Assembly (NCBI RefSeq): GCF_005886345.1
Contig: NZ_PNEC01000064.1
Span: 1-64,000, forward strand
Origin: Pseudoalteromonas phenolica
Lineage (GTDB): Bacteria; Pseudomonadota; Gammaproteobacteria; Enterobacterales; Alteromonadaceae
DNA: 64,000 nucleotides
Reading direction: 5' to 3'
Shown here: positions 1 to 9,526 of the stretch, in pieces
How positions within the stretch are numbered: the first letter of the stretch is position 1
Layout: each line of letters starts with the position of its first letter
The notes under the pieces: generated by a model
The model's input: the letters and a program-made list of their open reading frames with translations, nothing else
The model's database searches: none
What the model was told of the DNA's origin: nothing
Made by a program: the position numbers and the translations under genes

Positions 1-190
1 CTTATACAGATCTGAGGTTAACTAGGTCAGAGTTTAACTTGATTGCCTAATCGTCGATTAATCCGTTATAGCCATGAAAAAAGCCAATACAAACTGGTTG
101 ATTGTACTCACAAGCTAGGACGATAGAGCGTATGGCAGCATTCATTCCCGGAGCATCACCACCACTGGTTTATACAGCTATTTTTTTCAT
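1..190 (-). pseudogene. pfkA: Decayed 6-phosphofructokinase (pfkA) 5' end
   Basis: Reading the minus strand from an ATG at 190 gives the typical PfkA opening, MKKIAV then a stop, followed in the same frame by TSGGDAPGMNAAIRSIV and later GFFHGYNGLIDD. The GGDAPGMNAAIR segment is the ATP-binding start of bacterial phosphofructokinase-1. In-frame stops lie at codon 7 (TAA, 170-172), codon 48 (TAG, 47-49) and codon 63 (TAA, 2-4). There is no frameshift in this stretch, so decay here is by point mutation. The rest of the gene would lie beyond the window start. It is called a pseudogene because three stops interrupt otherwise well-conserved sequence; sequencing error is unlikely to create three. 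Confidence 0.8.
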
Positions 191-232
191 GTGATGTGTT
201 TCTTGAAACTGATTAGAAGAGGTGTGGAATGG

Positions 233-251
233 CCCTCGTATTTTACGAGGG
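233..251. terminator. Hairpin downstream of the YjbR-family gene
   Basis: A perfect 8-bp inverted repeat, CCCTCGTA at 233-240 and TACGAGGG at 244-251, is separated by a 3-base loop and lies 23 bases beyond the stop codon of the minus-strand gene ending at 275. No strong T-tract follows on the minus strand, so its terminator role is inferred from position and stem strength. Confidence 0.45.
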
Positions 252-274
252 AGGCCATTACACTATTTTTCAGA

Positions 275-661
275 TTAAGAAAGCTTTGCTAAAGCTTCTT
301 TTTGAGCAGTTGGTAAGTTTTCAACGACAATATTATAAGAATCATCAATAAATTTTTTGATTTCATCAGTTGGTACAGAGCCGTCAAGCACTATGGTATT
401 CCAAAGGCGTTTATTCATATGGTAACCAGGAAGAATCGATTCATACTTATCTCTCAGAATTAACGCTTCATCAGGATCGCATTTTACATTCAACCAAAAA
501 ACTGGCTCATTATTTTCGTCAAGTTGACCTTCTTTACCTTCGTAAAGGGTGGCAAACATTTTATGTTGCACTTTGTAAACATCGCTGTCCTGCGAAAATG
601 GCTGCGTAATAAACGTGCCTGGTTTACTTTGCAAATAATCATGTACGCTTTGTTTATTCAT
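275..661 (-). CDS. MmcQ/YjbR family DNA-binding-like protein
   Basis: A 128-residue protein with the features of the MmcQ/YjbR family: an N-terminal helix that starts MNKQSVHDYL, a central WLNVKCDPDEALILRD segment and the C-terminal pattern PGYHMNKRLWNTIVLDG followed by a final helix. Family members are single-domain cytosolic proteins with a CyaY-like fold, often described as DNA-binding; their physiological role is poorly defined. The start is supported by AAGGATAAGAG just upstream of the ATG. It stands alone on the minus strand between the decayed pfkA and a long intergenic stretch, with a hairpin after its stop. Confidence 0.8.
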   Translation of the reverse strand: MNKQSVHDYLQSKPGTFITQPFSQDSDVYKVQHKMFATLYEGKEGQLDENNEPVFWLNVKCDPDEALILRDKYESILPGYHMNKRLWNTIVLDGSVPTDEIKKFIDDSYNIVVENLPTAQKEALAKLS

Positions 662-1003
662 AGCTCTTATCCTTGAAGTAACTATTAATTAAAACCACAT
701 GGTTTGATTTTAGCACTTAATTCTTAAAGGCAATAACATATTACTCGAAAATATCTTAATCATGCTATTCAGTCTAGCTGGATTTAGCAACTTACAGCTG
801 CTTTAGAGCATAATCAAAATTGAGAAGTTGTTAGCCTTAAATCTTTAAGTTTAGCAGCTTGATTTTATAAGCTCTAAAACTGACCATGACGACTAGTTTA
901 AATTTCACACAGATATTAAATTAACTATATATCAATCGGTTATGAAAAAATGAATAAAATACAGTTATAAATGTGAAATTACAGGGGGCTATTAAATTAA
1001 ATA
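662..1003. other. AT-rich intergenic stretch
   Basis: This AT-rich gap lies upstream of the YjbR-family gene and presumably holds its promoter. I found no RNA gene, clear repeat or convincing coding sequence in it. A possible short reading frame begins at its right end (1004). Confidence 0.4.
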
Positions 1004-1183
1004 ATGCAATATTTTGCAACAATTAAGCGTTTTTTTGTGTTTTTAAATTCTATTCTTCTGTTTTTAGAAGCAGTAATTTCTGTTATGTATCGTTGTGAAG
1101 CAAGTAGAGAGGAAGGACTAGAAAGTGGAAGAATTAGATATTTTGTTGCTATAAATATATTTAAACTAGCTTACGACTTTTAG
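1004..1183 (+). CDS. Possible small membrane protein, 59 aa
   Basis: A short open frame begins MQYFATIKRFFVFLN and contains one hydrophobic stretch of about 20 residues (roughly residues 10-29), followed by a charged segment with EASREEGLESGRIRYF and a C-terminal AINIFKLAYDF. It resembles a one-pass small membrane protein in layout. A G-run at 984-988 lies somewhat far upstream of the ATG. Its 3' end overlaps the convergent c-di-GMP gene by 18 bases. I do not recognise a family, and chance occurrence in AT-rich DNA remains possible. Confidence 0.3.
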   Translation: MQYFATIKRFFVFLNSILLFLEAVISVMYRCEASREEGLESGRIRYFVAINIFKLAYDF

Positions 1184-3427
1184 AGCTGGCTTTTTTTGGT
1201 TGCTTTTAACTTTTCTCTGTTGCTTTAAGAATTCAGTAAACTCTTCTGCTGACAAAGGCTTAGAGTAATAATAGCCTTGTACAGTTTGACAATTGAGCTT
1301 TTCTAAAACAGCTAATTGCTCAGCTTGCTCAACCCCTTCGGCAACAACATGTAAGTCAAGGTTTTGTGCGATGGTAACGATTGAGTCAACCATGTTTCTA
1401 CCTCTTTCGTTATGCATGTCATCTACGAAGGCTTTATCAACTTTTAACGTGTTCAGTGGGAACTGTTTTAAATAAGCTAGTGATGAATACCCAGTACCAA
1501 AGTCGTCGATTGCCAAGTGAATACCTCTTGCGCTTAATGAACGCATAACATTAATGGCTTCTTGGGGGTCATCCATCACCGTGCCCTCTGTAATTTCTAG
1601 TTCTAGAAAATAAGAAGGTAAATGGTTCTTCTGTAAGATGATATCTATACGCGTAGTAAGGTCGGGCAAGCTAAATTGCTTTGCAGATAAATTAACGGCA
1701 ACGCGGCCGTCAAATAAATCTTGGTCTATCCAGCGCTTTACATCTTTACAGGCTTTGTCGAGTACAACCTCACCAATATCAATGATTTGTCCTGTTTCTT
1801 CAGCTATCGGTATAAAAACTCCAGGACTGATAATGCCTTTTTTGGGGGTTATGAAGCGAACTAACGCCTCCATGCCAACTAATAAGCCTGATTTGATATC
1901 CATTTTAGGCTGATAATACACAACAAAATGATCTTCTTTGAGACCATAACGCATCAAATTCTCTATTTGTAAACGCTTTACAGCTTGTTCATTCATTGAA
2001 TCGTTGAAGAACAAGTAATGATTACCTTTTTGCTTAGCGTGATACATCGCAGTATCAGCATTTTTCAAAAGGATCTCTGGAGTCGCACCATCTTCAGGAA
2101 ATAAAACAATTCCCACAGAAGAGGTGATGACTAGTTCATGGTTGGCCATTTTAAATGGTGTTGCAATGGCTGCTAAAAATTGCTTAGCAGTTTTGGTAAT
2201 AGTGTGAATGTCATTCGTGCCGGTCATCACCAAGGCGAATTCATCACCACCTAGGCGATAGAAGGTATCTTGCTGGCGAGCTAGTTTATTTAGGCGCATT
2301 GCCAGTTTTGCAAGCAAACTATCTCCGAGTTGATGACCCAGTGAGTCATTAATCTTTTTAAAGTTGTCTAAATCAAAGACAAGCAGTGCATGGTGAATAT
2401 CCTGTTGGGCCAGCTTTTTTAAATTAGTAAAAAACAAATTCCTGTTTGGCAGGCCAGTTGTTCTATCGCGATTAGAAAGATTATGAAGTTGCGATTCGGC
2501 CTTTTTGCGTTCTGTTAAGTCTGAAAAGATAACCACATAGTTTGTAATTTGACCTTGGCTATTTTTTATTTCATCAATACTTACTTCGATTGGCAGAAGA
2601 ATATTTTTAAAGTTTCTTAACTTTAACTCTTCTTGCCAATGTTCACATTCTCGAAGGTTTGCTTTAATCTCGCTAATGTATTTTTCATCATAGCCTGGCA
2701 AGCTAAAAAGCTTACCTAAGTAATGGTTCCTTAAGCCTCCAAAGAGCTTTAAATAGCTTGGGTTAACATCGACAAGTTTATAATTCTTATCATAGATAGC
2801 AATCGCATCAGTGAGAGACTCTACGCATTTCGCAAAGAGGTTTAAACGTTCTTCAGTGCTCTTTAAATGACTAATGTCACGAACAGTACCCGTCATTCTA
2901 ACTGGATTAAGATTAGCATCTTTTTCTATGATTTTTCCCCGATCTAGCACCCAGTGATATTGATTTAGGGTATCTTTTAAACGATAACTGGCCTCAAAAA
3001 ACGCGCTTTTTTCGGCAAAGTGTTGTTTAAGTAGTTTATCTACCAATGGTAAATCTTGTGGGTGAATGCGGTGTGCATTTGGGATTAAAATATTTTTATC
3101 ATCAGGTTGATCTTGACAGATCATGTACTTATCGTTGATACGAACGATTTCTCCAGAAGAAATATCCCAATCCCATAGGGTATCACCACTGCCTTCAACT
3201 GTTCGCTTTAACCTTTGCTCAGACATGATGAGTTCTTGCTGTGAACGCTGTAGCCTGCGGTTGATAAATAATAAGTATGTAATCAGTAATGTGATCAAAC
3301 CAAAAGGCAATAACCAAAAAGGGCTAATACCTAGAGGGGGGTGATTAAACTCCCATGCATTTAAAGGCATGCTAATTGTTGAGCTTAATAACACTATGAA
3401 CATCATTATTGTTATGTTTTTAATCAT
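1166..3427 (-). CDS. Membrane-anchored PAS-PAS-GGDEF-EAL c-di-GMP signalling protein
   Basis: A 753-residue composite c-di-GMP enzyme. An N-terminal signal-like hydrophobic segment (about 5-25) and a second membrane segment (about 37-55) are followed by two PAS domains (about 68-190 and 200-315), a GGDEF domain with an intact RLGGDEF signature near residue 391, and an EAL domain with intact MEALVRF near 518 and DDFGTGYSSLAYL later. Intact signatures suggest potential diguanylate cyclase and phosphodiesterase activities, although in many tandem proteins only one works; sequence alone cannot decide. The PAS domains probably sense a small ligand or redox state. The gene is monocistronic on the minus strand and could govern the surface or biofilm state of the cell. 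Confidence 0.93.
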   Translation of the reverse strand: MIKNITIMMFIVLLSSTISMPLNAWEFNHPPLGISPFWLLPFGLITLLITYLLFINRRLQRSQQELIMSEQRLKRTVEGSGDTLWDWDISSGEIVRINDKYMICQDQPDDKNILIPNAHRIHPQDLPLVDKLLKQHFAEKSAFFEASYRLKDTLNQYHWVLDRGKIIEKDANLNPVRMTGTVRDISHLKSTEERLNLFAKCVESLTDAIAIYDKNYKLVDVNPSYLKLFGGLRNHYLGKLFSLPGYDEKYISEIKANLRECEHWQEELKLRNFKNILLPIEVSIDEIKNSQGQITNYVVIFSDLTERKKAESQLHNLSNRDRTTGLPNRNLFFTNLKKLAQQDIHHALLVFDLDNFKKINDSLGHQLGDSLLAKLAMRLNKLARQQDTFYRLGGDEFALVMTGTNDIHTITKTAKQFLAAIATPFKMANHELVITSSVGIVLFPEDGATPEILLKNADTAMYHAKQKGNHYLFFNDSMNEQAVKRLQIENLMRYGLKEDHFVVYYQPKMDIKSGLLVGMEALVRFITPKKGIISPGVFIPIAEETGQIIDIGEVVLDKACKDVKRWIDQDLFDGRVAVNLSAKQFSLPDLTTRIDIILQKNHLPSYFLELEITEGTVMDDPQEAINVMRSLSARGIHLAIDDFGTGYSSLAYLKQFPLNTLKVDKAFVDDMHNERGRNMVDSIVTIAQNLDLHVVAEGVEQAEQLAVLEKLNCQTVQGYYYSKPLSAEEFTEFLKQQRKVKSNQKKPALKVVS

Positions 3428-3501
3428 AGATGCTTCATTCTCAGTTCGCTGACTAATCTAATCTATGCTGTACCGAGAGTAAAGTAATTCTAGGTCTGTT
3501 A

Positions 3502-6174
3502 TTAATTACAACTGAGCCTTGCATGAGAATCTTGATTACTAATCAATGCTGTAGCATTTTTTATAAACATATCTTTAGATAATAAATTTAATGCTGTAAG
3601 TAGTCGCTTTTGCATCGAAAAATAATGGTCATCGTTGGTAATTGCAACCCAAAGGCGTTGCGCTCTGAGGCGCAAGTTTTTATCTTTTTCGGCAATTTGT
3701 AACTTTAAAGCATGTTTAGCTTCTAAAAATGCATCATTGCTTAAGTGAGTAAGTTCTTCAGTAAAAAGATCAATGAATTGACTATGACGTTCGGATAGGA
3801 CATCACTTTTATTATTTGGAGACTGTATATAAAAAGCGACCCCAGCTCGAGTGTTAAAAGGCGCGTAGCCTGCACCGACTAGATAACCAAGTTGTTGTTT
3901 GGTTCTTAACTCATCAAAGTAAGCTTGTTGCACAAGTTGGTTAAGCAGCATGAGTTGAACTTTTTCTTCAGCATCAGCAGTTTTTGCCTGTATATAATAT
4001 AGAAATCCATGTTCAGATTTATCTTTCTCTAACTTGTGAACGAAACCATGTTTCAATTTAGTTAGAGGTCGCTTTAAGTCTTCTAAGATTTCACTGTGCT
4101 TAAAAGTATGCTTGATGTCTTTTAACATTTTCTCAGCATCAACTTCTAGCCAGTTGCCATACATAAAAGATTTAATATGTATCGCTTTAAAGAAGGTATC
4201 TCTAAATTGTACAAAAGCATTAAATGTGACTGGTTTTAAGTGTAATGCTAAATCTTCTGGTGTAGGGTTCCAGGGCATAAGATGTGCACCTAAAATGCTA
4301 AATAGTTGAGAGACAGGCTTATTATGGTTGTGTTGTAACCAATGCCTTGTGAGTTGCTTTTTATACTCAGCAAATCGGCTTGCACTTATTTCACGGGATA
4401 ATATGTTTGTTAAAAGTTCAACAGCGAATTGAGGTTGGTTCGCAGATAAGCCAGCCGTATGAAGTGTAAGACCCCCTTGGTGTGAGGTGATATGGTAATT
4501 TAATCCAGCAAGTTCTGCGCTATAGAATGGCTCTGCAAGACCATCCATAAGTAAATCAGCCATTAGCCTGGTGAGTGCCATATTTTTTATACTGCTCACC
4601 GCGACTTTAGAGTCTATTTCTATATACAAGTGGCCTTTGGTTACTTTAAATTCAGAGTCTTGCTTGAACCAGAAATTAAGACCATCATTAAATTCGAGCT
4701 TTTTAGGCTCAGAAAAAATCTCAGCACTGTCATGCAGTACTTGTTTTGCTTTTAGGTATGGGTTGACAGTAGGCAGCATCATCTGTGGTAGCGGCGCGAC
4801 CGTTTTTGCTAAAGTTTCTAACCATAGGGAAGGTAAATCTTCGACTAGGTAGGCAGTATTGTACCATTGTGCAGATTTATTCGTTTCAACCCCTTGATGG
4901 ATCAAGACAACACGCATATTTTTGGGAGATAAGTACCGACATAGCTTCTTGTGTAATTGAGGTTCAAAGCCTGTCATTACATAGTCACCTGCAAGGTAGT
5001 CGTTTTCATCAAAGTGGTGCATATTAATGCTGATACTATTAACCCATTCAATGAGTTTACTTGGCTCTTGATTATCAAAAGCAATTTCCAGTAAAGCTTG
5101 TTTATCCGCATAGAGTTCAGGCAGCTGAGCGAAGCTTTGCTCAATCAATGAGATGTATTCAAATAGCATCTCAATGATATCTTCATAAAATTCAATACCT
5201 TGCTCCGTGAGGGCGAAGCTGATATTAAAATCTTTAAAGTTGCTTCCGTTCACACCTCCTCCAGCAGAGAGTGCATTGATCCACCCTTGAGCTTTGAGAA
5301 TAGAGTAAAGAGAGCCTTCCCCTTCAAACCCTAATAGATGCGCGAGAAAGCTTAAACTTTTTGATTTGTAGAGCTTAGGTATATTGGGCATTGCAAAGCT
5401 AACGATAAGCTTTTGCATCTGTTTTTTGGGCGTTATGTGGATTAATTTACCCAAATCGCAAGTGCGATAAAGCGGTGTGTTAATCGTTGGTTTAGGGCTT
5501 TGAGTTGCGGCAATGTCTGAAAAGCAATCTATTGCTAATTCGCGTAATGTTTCAATTGGCTGAGGACCTGCAATAGCAAGCGTCATCCACTGAGCTAGGT
5601 AGTGCGCCTTGAAAAAAGTATGTAACTCTTCAGCAATACATTTTTCTCTATCTTCTAGGGTTTGCTGGTTTCCCACTGCAAATTTTGCAAATGGATGTTC
5701 AGGGTTAACGGTTTCTTTGTGCACTTGATAAATTCTACGACCATCGTCTTTGACCTTCATCTTAAATTCTGCGTCAATGGCGTTACGCTCACTTGTGGCC
5801 TGTTCAATGTGAAACAGCGGAGAGATAAAAAACTCACTGAATATTTCAATCGCTTGCGGAAATTGTTGGTGGTCGCAATCAAAGTAATAACTACTATGCT
5901 CAGTGCCGGTCCAAGCATTACTTTGGCCACCCGCTTGGCTTATAAACTGTGAAAAAAAACCGGGCTCAGGGAACTTTTGAGTGCCTAGAAACAACATGTG
6001 CTCAATGAAGTGTGCCATACCTTGACGATCTTTAGGGTCATCAAAGTGACCGGTATTAACAGTCAGGGATGCAGCAGATTTATTCGAGTTTACGTCTTGG
6101 ACTAAAAGTACTTTCAGACCATTGTCGAGTGTGAGAGTTTCATAGCTGCGTTTATCATTGTTACTAATTTTCAA
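3502..6174 (-). CDS. M16 family zinc metallopeptidase (insulysin/pitrilysin type)
   Basis: An 890-residue insulinase-family peptidase. The inverted zinc motif HFIEHMLFLGTQKFP near residues 54-68 supplies HxxEH, and the downstream ERNAIDAEFKMK carries the third ligand Glu. The length fits the four-domain, single-chain pitrilysin/insulysin architecture, with a C-terminal segment containing TKQQLGYLVGAGY (the substrate-holding R/Y region of the family). No signal peptide is visible, in contrast to E. coli protease III, so a cytosolic location is likely. The start codon appears to be TTG; no ATG exists upstream in frame before a stop. Such enzymes degrade short peptides. It is divergent from sixA. 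Confidence 0.9.
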   Translation of the reverse strand: MKISNNDKRSYETLTLDNGLKVLLVQDVNSNKSAASLTVNTGHFDDPKDRQGMAHFIEHMLFLGTQKFPEPGFFSQFISQAGGQSNAWTGTEHSSYYFDCDHQQFPQAIEIFSEFFISPLFHIEQATSERNAIDAEFKMKVKDDGRRIYQVHKETVNPEHPFAKFAVGNQQTLEDREKCIAEELHTFFKAHYLAQWMTLAIAGPQPIETLRELAIDCFSDIAATQSPKPTINTPLYRTCDLGKLIHITPKKQMQKLIVSFAMPNIPKLYKSKSLSFLAHLLGFEGEGSLYSILKAQGWINALSAGGGVNGSNFKDFNISFALTEQGIEFYEDIIEMLFEYISLIEQSFAQLPELYADKQALLEIAFDNQEPSKLIEWVNSISINMHHFDENDYLAGDYVMTGFEPQLHKKLCRYLSPKNMRVVLIHQGVETNKSAQWYNTAYLVEDLPSLWLETLAKTVAPLPQMMLPTVNPYLKAKQVLHDSAEIFSEPKKLEFNDGLNFWFKQDSEFKVTKGHLYIEIDSKVAVSSIKNMALTRLMADLLMDGLAEPFYSAELAGLNYHITSHQGGLTLHTAGLSANQPQFAVELLTNILSREISASRFAEYKKQLTRHWLQHNHNKPVSQLFSILGAHLMPWNPTPEDLALHLKPVTFNAFVQFRDTFFKAIHIKSFMYGNWLEVDAEKMLKDIKHTFKHSEILEDLKRPLTKLKHGFVHKLEKDKSEHGFLYYIQAKTADAEEKVQLMLLNQLVQQAYFDELRTKQQLGYLVGAGYAPFNTRAGVAFYIQSPNNKSDVLSERHSQFIDLFTEELTHLSNDAFLEAKHALKLQIAEKDKNLRLRAQRLWVAITNDDHYFSMQKRLLTALNLLSKDMFIKNATALISNQDSHARLSCN

Positions 6175-6335
6175 GTTTTTGCCGCCGATATATTTAAAGA
6201 GAAAAGACGAAATCGAACTAACTTACCGCTGCTAGGTTTCTTTGGATTGTCGATAGTTTTGTTTTAATATAGCGAACAAAGCGGTGAATTTGCTACTGCT
6301 TTGGAAAATTTTATTCTCTAAGTGTTTGAGGTTAC

Positions 6336-6803
6336 ATGAAAACGATTTTAATTATGCGTCATGGTGAAGCTGTCCCTATGCAAGCGGATGATGCAGCAAG
6401 AGCGCTGACTCCACGCGGCGTAAGCCAAGCGAGTGAAATGGCACTGTGGATTAAAGCGCATTATCAGCCTAAAGCAATACTCGTGAGCCCTTTTATAAGA
6501 GCGCAGCAAACAGCCGAGCAAGTTCTCAAACACAACCCCGCAGATTATTTTGAAGTGTGTAAAGATATCGTTCCCAGTGGCGATGCGCGATTTGCAATTG
6601 ATTACCTAGAAACTTTAATGAGTTTGAATCCAGAGATTGAGACTTGGCTTTTGGTAGCGCACATGCCAATAGTGAGTTATTTAGTCGATCAACTAAGCCC
6701 TGGTGATATGCCAATTTTTTCTACAGCAGGTATTGCCGTTATTCGCTACGATGAAAAAAACAGAAAAGCAGATTTTTTAAAAATAGTCTCTCCTTCACTT
6801 TGA
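6336..6803 (+). CDS. sixA: Phosphohistidine phosphatase SixA
   Basis: A 155-residue histidine-phosphatase-superfamily protein of the SixA size class. The catalytic motif MRHGEA lies at residues 7-12; SPFIRAQQTA follows with the second conserved arginine, and VAHMP holds the second histidine. SixA dephosphorylates phosphohistidine, in E. coli on the nitrogen-related phosphotransferase protein NPr and reportedly on ArcB. It is a single gene with a short 5' gap behind the divergent M16 peptidase gene; the ATG at 6336 gives the usual N-terminus MKTILIMRHGEA. Confidence 0.9.
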   Translation: MKTILIMRHGEAVPMQADDAARALTPRGVSQASEMALWIKAHYQPKAILVSPFIRAQQTAEQVLKHNPADYFEVCKDIVPSGDARFAIDYLETLMSLNPEIETWLLVAHMPIVSYLVDQLSPGDMPIFSTAGIAVIRYDEKNRKADFLKIVSPSL

Positions 6804-7182
6804 GTTGTTTGTTTTTAATACAAACCTAAAGCCTCTCCCTTTCAGAAAAAAGCATCAAAATTAACGGGTTTCACTGTTGGTACAGGACAAATGTCCTTGC
6901 TTGGGCTGTTTGTTGTGGAGATAAAAGTTGTTGAAATGGGTAATCTTGTAGATAAAATTTATTATTTTTTGCTTTTAGTGGGTTATTTAAAGCAAATTTG
7001 AAATTTATTGCTATAATTGCGGCGTTAGATTCAGCCTTGTAAAGCGCTTTGCACTCTCGCTTATAAGGTCCGCATTATATTTTTAGTATAGGCGAAAAAT
7101 TGAACTAATCACGCCAATGTGATACGGCGCCCATATTTTACCGTTGAACAAAAGAGTGCTCATATAAAGGTTTACCCCAAAC
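6804..7182 (+). promoter_or_regulatory. Promoter region of the TonB-dependent receptor
   Basis: This 379-base gap holds an extended -10 element TGCTATAAT at 7009-7017 without a good -35, followed by a palindrome TGTAAAGCGCTTTGCA at 7038-7053. The transcript would begin near 7024, giving a leader of about 160 bases. An AT-rich segment precedes the promoter. No RNA gene was recognised. Confidence 0.55.
7038..7053. promoter_or_regulatory. LacI/GalR-type operator-like palindrome
   Basis: TGTAAAGCGCTTTGCA is a 16-base palindrome with one mismatch around a central GCGC, close to the general LacI/GalR family operator pattern. It lies about 14 bases after the likely transcription start of the TonB-dependent receptor gene, where a bound repressor would block transcription. 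Carbohydrate-uptake receptors in Alteromonadales are often controlled this way; no lacI-type gene is in this window. Confidence 0.45.
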
Positions 7183-9495
7183 ATGAAAGCAATCAAAAGA
7201 TCTACGTTAGCAGTTTTAGTTAATGCAGCGTTGTTCTCTACTGTAGCAAGTACTTCGTTTACCTCCCATGCTGAAGAGCAAGAAGCTAAAAGTAATCAAC
7301 TTGAAGTTATTCAAGTAACAGCACGTAAACGCGTTGAAAATGCACAAGAAGTACCTGTGTCTGTGTCGGCCCTTCAAGGTGATGGATTAGACGCATATAG
7401 CTCAGCGGGTATGGATATTCGCTTCATGAACGCAAAAATCCCAAGTTTATCAGTTGAATCATCATTCGGCCGTACTTTCCCACGCTTTTATGTTCGTGGC
7501 TTGGGTAATACCGATTTTGACTTGAACGCGTCACAACCTGTTTCGTTAGTTGTAGACGAAATTGTTCAAGAAAACCCAATTCTTAAAGGTTTCCCTGTAT
7601 TTGATATTGAGCGTATTGAAGTACTAAGAGGCCCTCAAGGCACATTGTTTGGCCGTAATACGCCAGCAGGCCTTGTAAAATTTGATTCAGTTAAGCCAAG
7701 CCAAGAGTTCGATGCTTACAGTGCAGTGTCATACGGCAGCAAAGGTTCTGTTGACTTTGAAGGTGCTGTAGGTACTGGTCTGACTGACAAGCTTTCAACG
7801 CGTGTTTCTCTACTTATTCAAGATCGTCCTGATTATATCGACGTGAAAGCACCAGGCTTCGAAGAAGAAGATTCGCTTGGTGGTTACAATGAAAAAGCTG
7901 CGCGTGTTCAGTTTTTGTATGAAGGTGATGACTTCACCGGTCTTTTAAACTACCACAAACGCGACCTAGACGGCCGTCCAATCGCTTTCCGTGCAAACTT
8001 GATTGAAAAAGGCACAAATAACATCAACCCTAAATATGACAATGATGTTGTTTATCACGATGCCGCTTCTCGTTCTACTCAGCAAGTTAATACACAAGGT
8101 CTAAGCCTTAAGCTTGAGTGGGATTTAAAAGAACACACAGTAACGTCAATCACAGGTTGGGAAAGTGCTGAAATCTACTCTCGCGCAGATGTAGACGGTG
8201 GTTACGGTGCTGCGTTTATCAATTTCCAAGGTCCTGGTGTTATTCCTTTCCCTTCAGAAACAGCTGATGCAATTCCTGAACACGACCAATATACCCAAGA
8301 GCTTCGTCTTTCAAGTAACTTCTCTGGTGATATGAACTACCAAGTTGGTGTGTTCTTATACGAAGAAGATTTAATCATCGAAAGCTTCAGTTATGATACG
8401 CTTTCTTGGGATGCAACTGCTAACAACTACGGTCTTCAAAATGGTTATGCAGTACAAGATCAAAGCACGTCTGCGTGGGCATTATTTGGTTCATTTGATT
8501 ACACAGTATCTGACGAATTAAAAGTAACAGCAGGTCTTCGTTACTCGAACGATGAAAAAGAGTTTTATGCGAAGCGTACAAAATCTCCAGTAGGTGCAGC
8601 TGATTTCCTTGAAGGCTCTGCAAACCCAGATGATAGCCATGTATCTTGGGATTTAAGCGCAACCTATAAGTACACTGATGATATAAACTTATTCGCACGT
8701 ATCGCTAACGGTTTCCGTGCACCAAGTGTTCAAGGTCGTATTTTATTCGGTGATGAAGTAACGGTTGCTAAGTCTGAGACGACTAACTCAATTGAAGCGG
8801 GTATCAAGTCTGACGTATTAGACGGTCAAGGTCGTGTGAATGCGACAGTATTCTATTATCAGATGAACGATCAACAGCTAACGGCTGTTGGTGGTGGTGC
8901 TAACTTCAATCGCTTATTGAATGTAGATAAAACAACAGGCTATGGTTTTGAAGTTGATTCTGAGTGGGTATTAACTGATGAGTTAAATGCTACTTTCAAC
9001 TTAAGCTATAACAAGACAGAGTTGAATGACTCAGCCCTTGAGGTTGGTGCTTGTGGTTCGCCTTGTACTATCCAAGACCCTTATCGACAAGTTCCTAATC
9101 CATTTGCTGCAGATGGCGATGGTATGGATGAAATAGCTAGCATCGACGGTAATTCTTTACCACATGCTCCTAAATGGATTGCAAATGCAACATTACGCTA
9201 TTCTACAGAAATAGGTGAAGGTGAATTCTTCACTTATGCGGATGCATCTTACCGAAGTAAAATTGACTTTTTCTTATATCGAGCAACTGAGTTTGAAGGT
9301 AAAGAATTATTCGAAGTAGGCTTACGCTCAGGTTATTCGTGGGCTGGGGGGGATAATGAGTATGAAGCGTCAGTATTTGTTAGAAACTTGTTTGATACTC
9401 AAAGAGTTATCGGTGGAGTTGACTTCAATAACCTAACAGGCATGTTAAATGAAGAGCGTTACATTGGTGCTGAATTTAAAGTACGCTTCTTCTAA
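7183..9495 (+). CDS. TonB-dependent outer-membrane receptor
   Basis: A 770-residue receptor with a signal peptide (about 1-30, ending near TSHAEEQ), a TonB box-like region (LEVIQVTARKR), a plug domain (about 45-160) with FYVRGLG and IERIEVLRGPQGTLFGRNT, and a 22-strand-type barrel ending in an aromatic (FKVRFF). It imports a ligand across the outer membrane using TonB energy. The substrate is unknown. VRGPQGTLFGRN-type plugs without an FecA-like N-terminal signalling extension are common in carbohydrate or siderophore receptors of marine bacteria; the LacI-type palindrome upstream makes a sugar-like substrate the more likely guess. It is monocistronic, with a strong terminator at 9527-9552. 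Confidence 0.93.
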   Translation: MKAIKRSTLAVLVNAALFSTVASTSFTSHAEEQEAKSNQLEVIQVTARKRVENAQEVPVSVSALQGDGLDAYSSAGMDIRFMNAKIPSLSVESSFGRTFPRFYVRGLGNTDFDLNASQPVSLVVDEIVQENPILKGFPVFDIERIEVLRGPQGTLFGRNTPAGLVKFDSVKPSQEFDAYSAVSYGSKGSVDFEGAVGTGLTDKLSTRVSLLIQDRPDYIDVKAPGFEEEDSLGGYNEKAARVQFLYEGDDFTGLLNYHKRDLDGRPIAFRANLIEKGTNNINPKYDNDVVYHDAASRSTQQVNTQGLSLKLEWDLKEHTVTSITGWESAEIYSRADVDGGYGAAFINFQGPGVIPFPSETADAIPEHDQYTQELRLSSNFSGDMNYQVGVFLYEEDLIIESFSYDTLSWDATANNYGLQNGYAVQDQSTSAWALFGSFDYTVSDELKVTAGLRYSNDEKEFYAKRTKSPVGAADFLEGSANPDDSHVSWDLSATYKYTDDINLFARIANGFRAPSVQGRILFGDEVTVAKSETTNSIEAGIKSDVLDGQGRVNATVFYYQMNDQQLTAVGGGANFNRLLNVDKTTGYGFEVDSEWVLTDELNATFNLSYNKTELNDSALEVGACGSPCTIQDPYRQVPNPFAADGDGMDEIASIDGNSLPHAPKWIANATLRYSTEIGEGEFFTYADASYRSKIDFFLYRATEFEGKELFEVGLRSGYSWAGGDNEYEASVFVRNLFDTQRVIGGVDFNNLTGMLNEERYIGAEFKVRFF

Positions 9496-9526
9496 TCCTA
9501 TTTCTTAATAGAAATTTGTTTTAATA

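Noticed and set aside
6891..7001. A 36-residue open frame (MSLLGLFVVEIKV...) preceded by AGGAC upstream of the TonB receptor
   Set aside because: It runs into the -35 region of the receptor promoter, is AT-rich and short, and no features beyond hydrophobicity support it.
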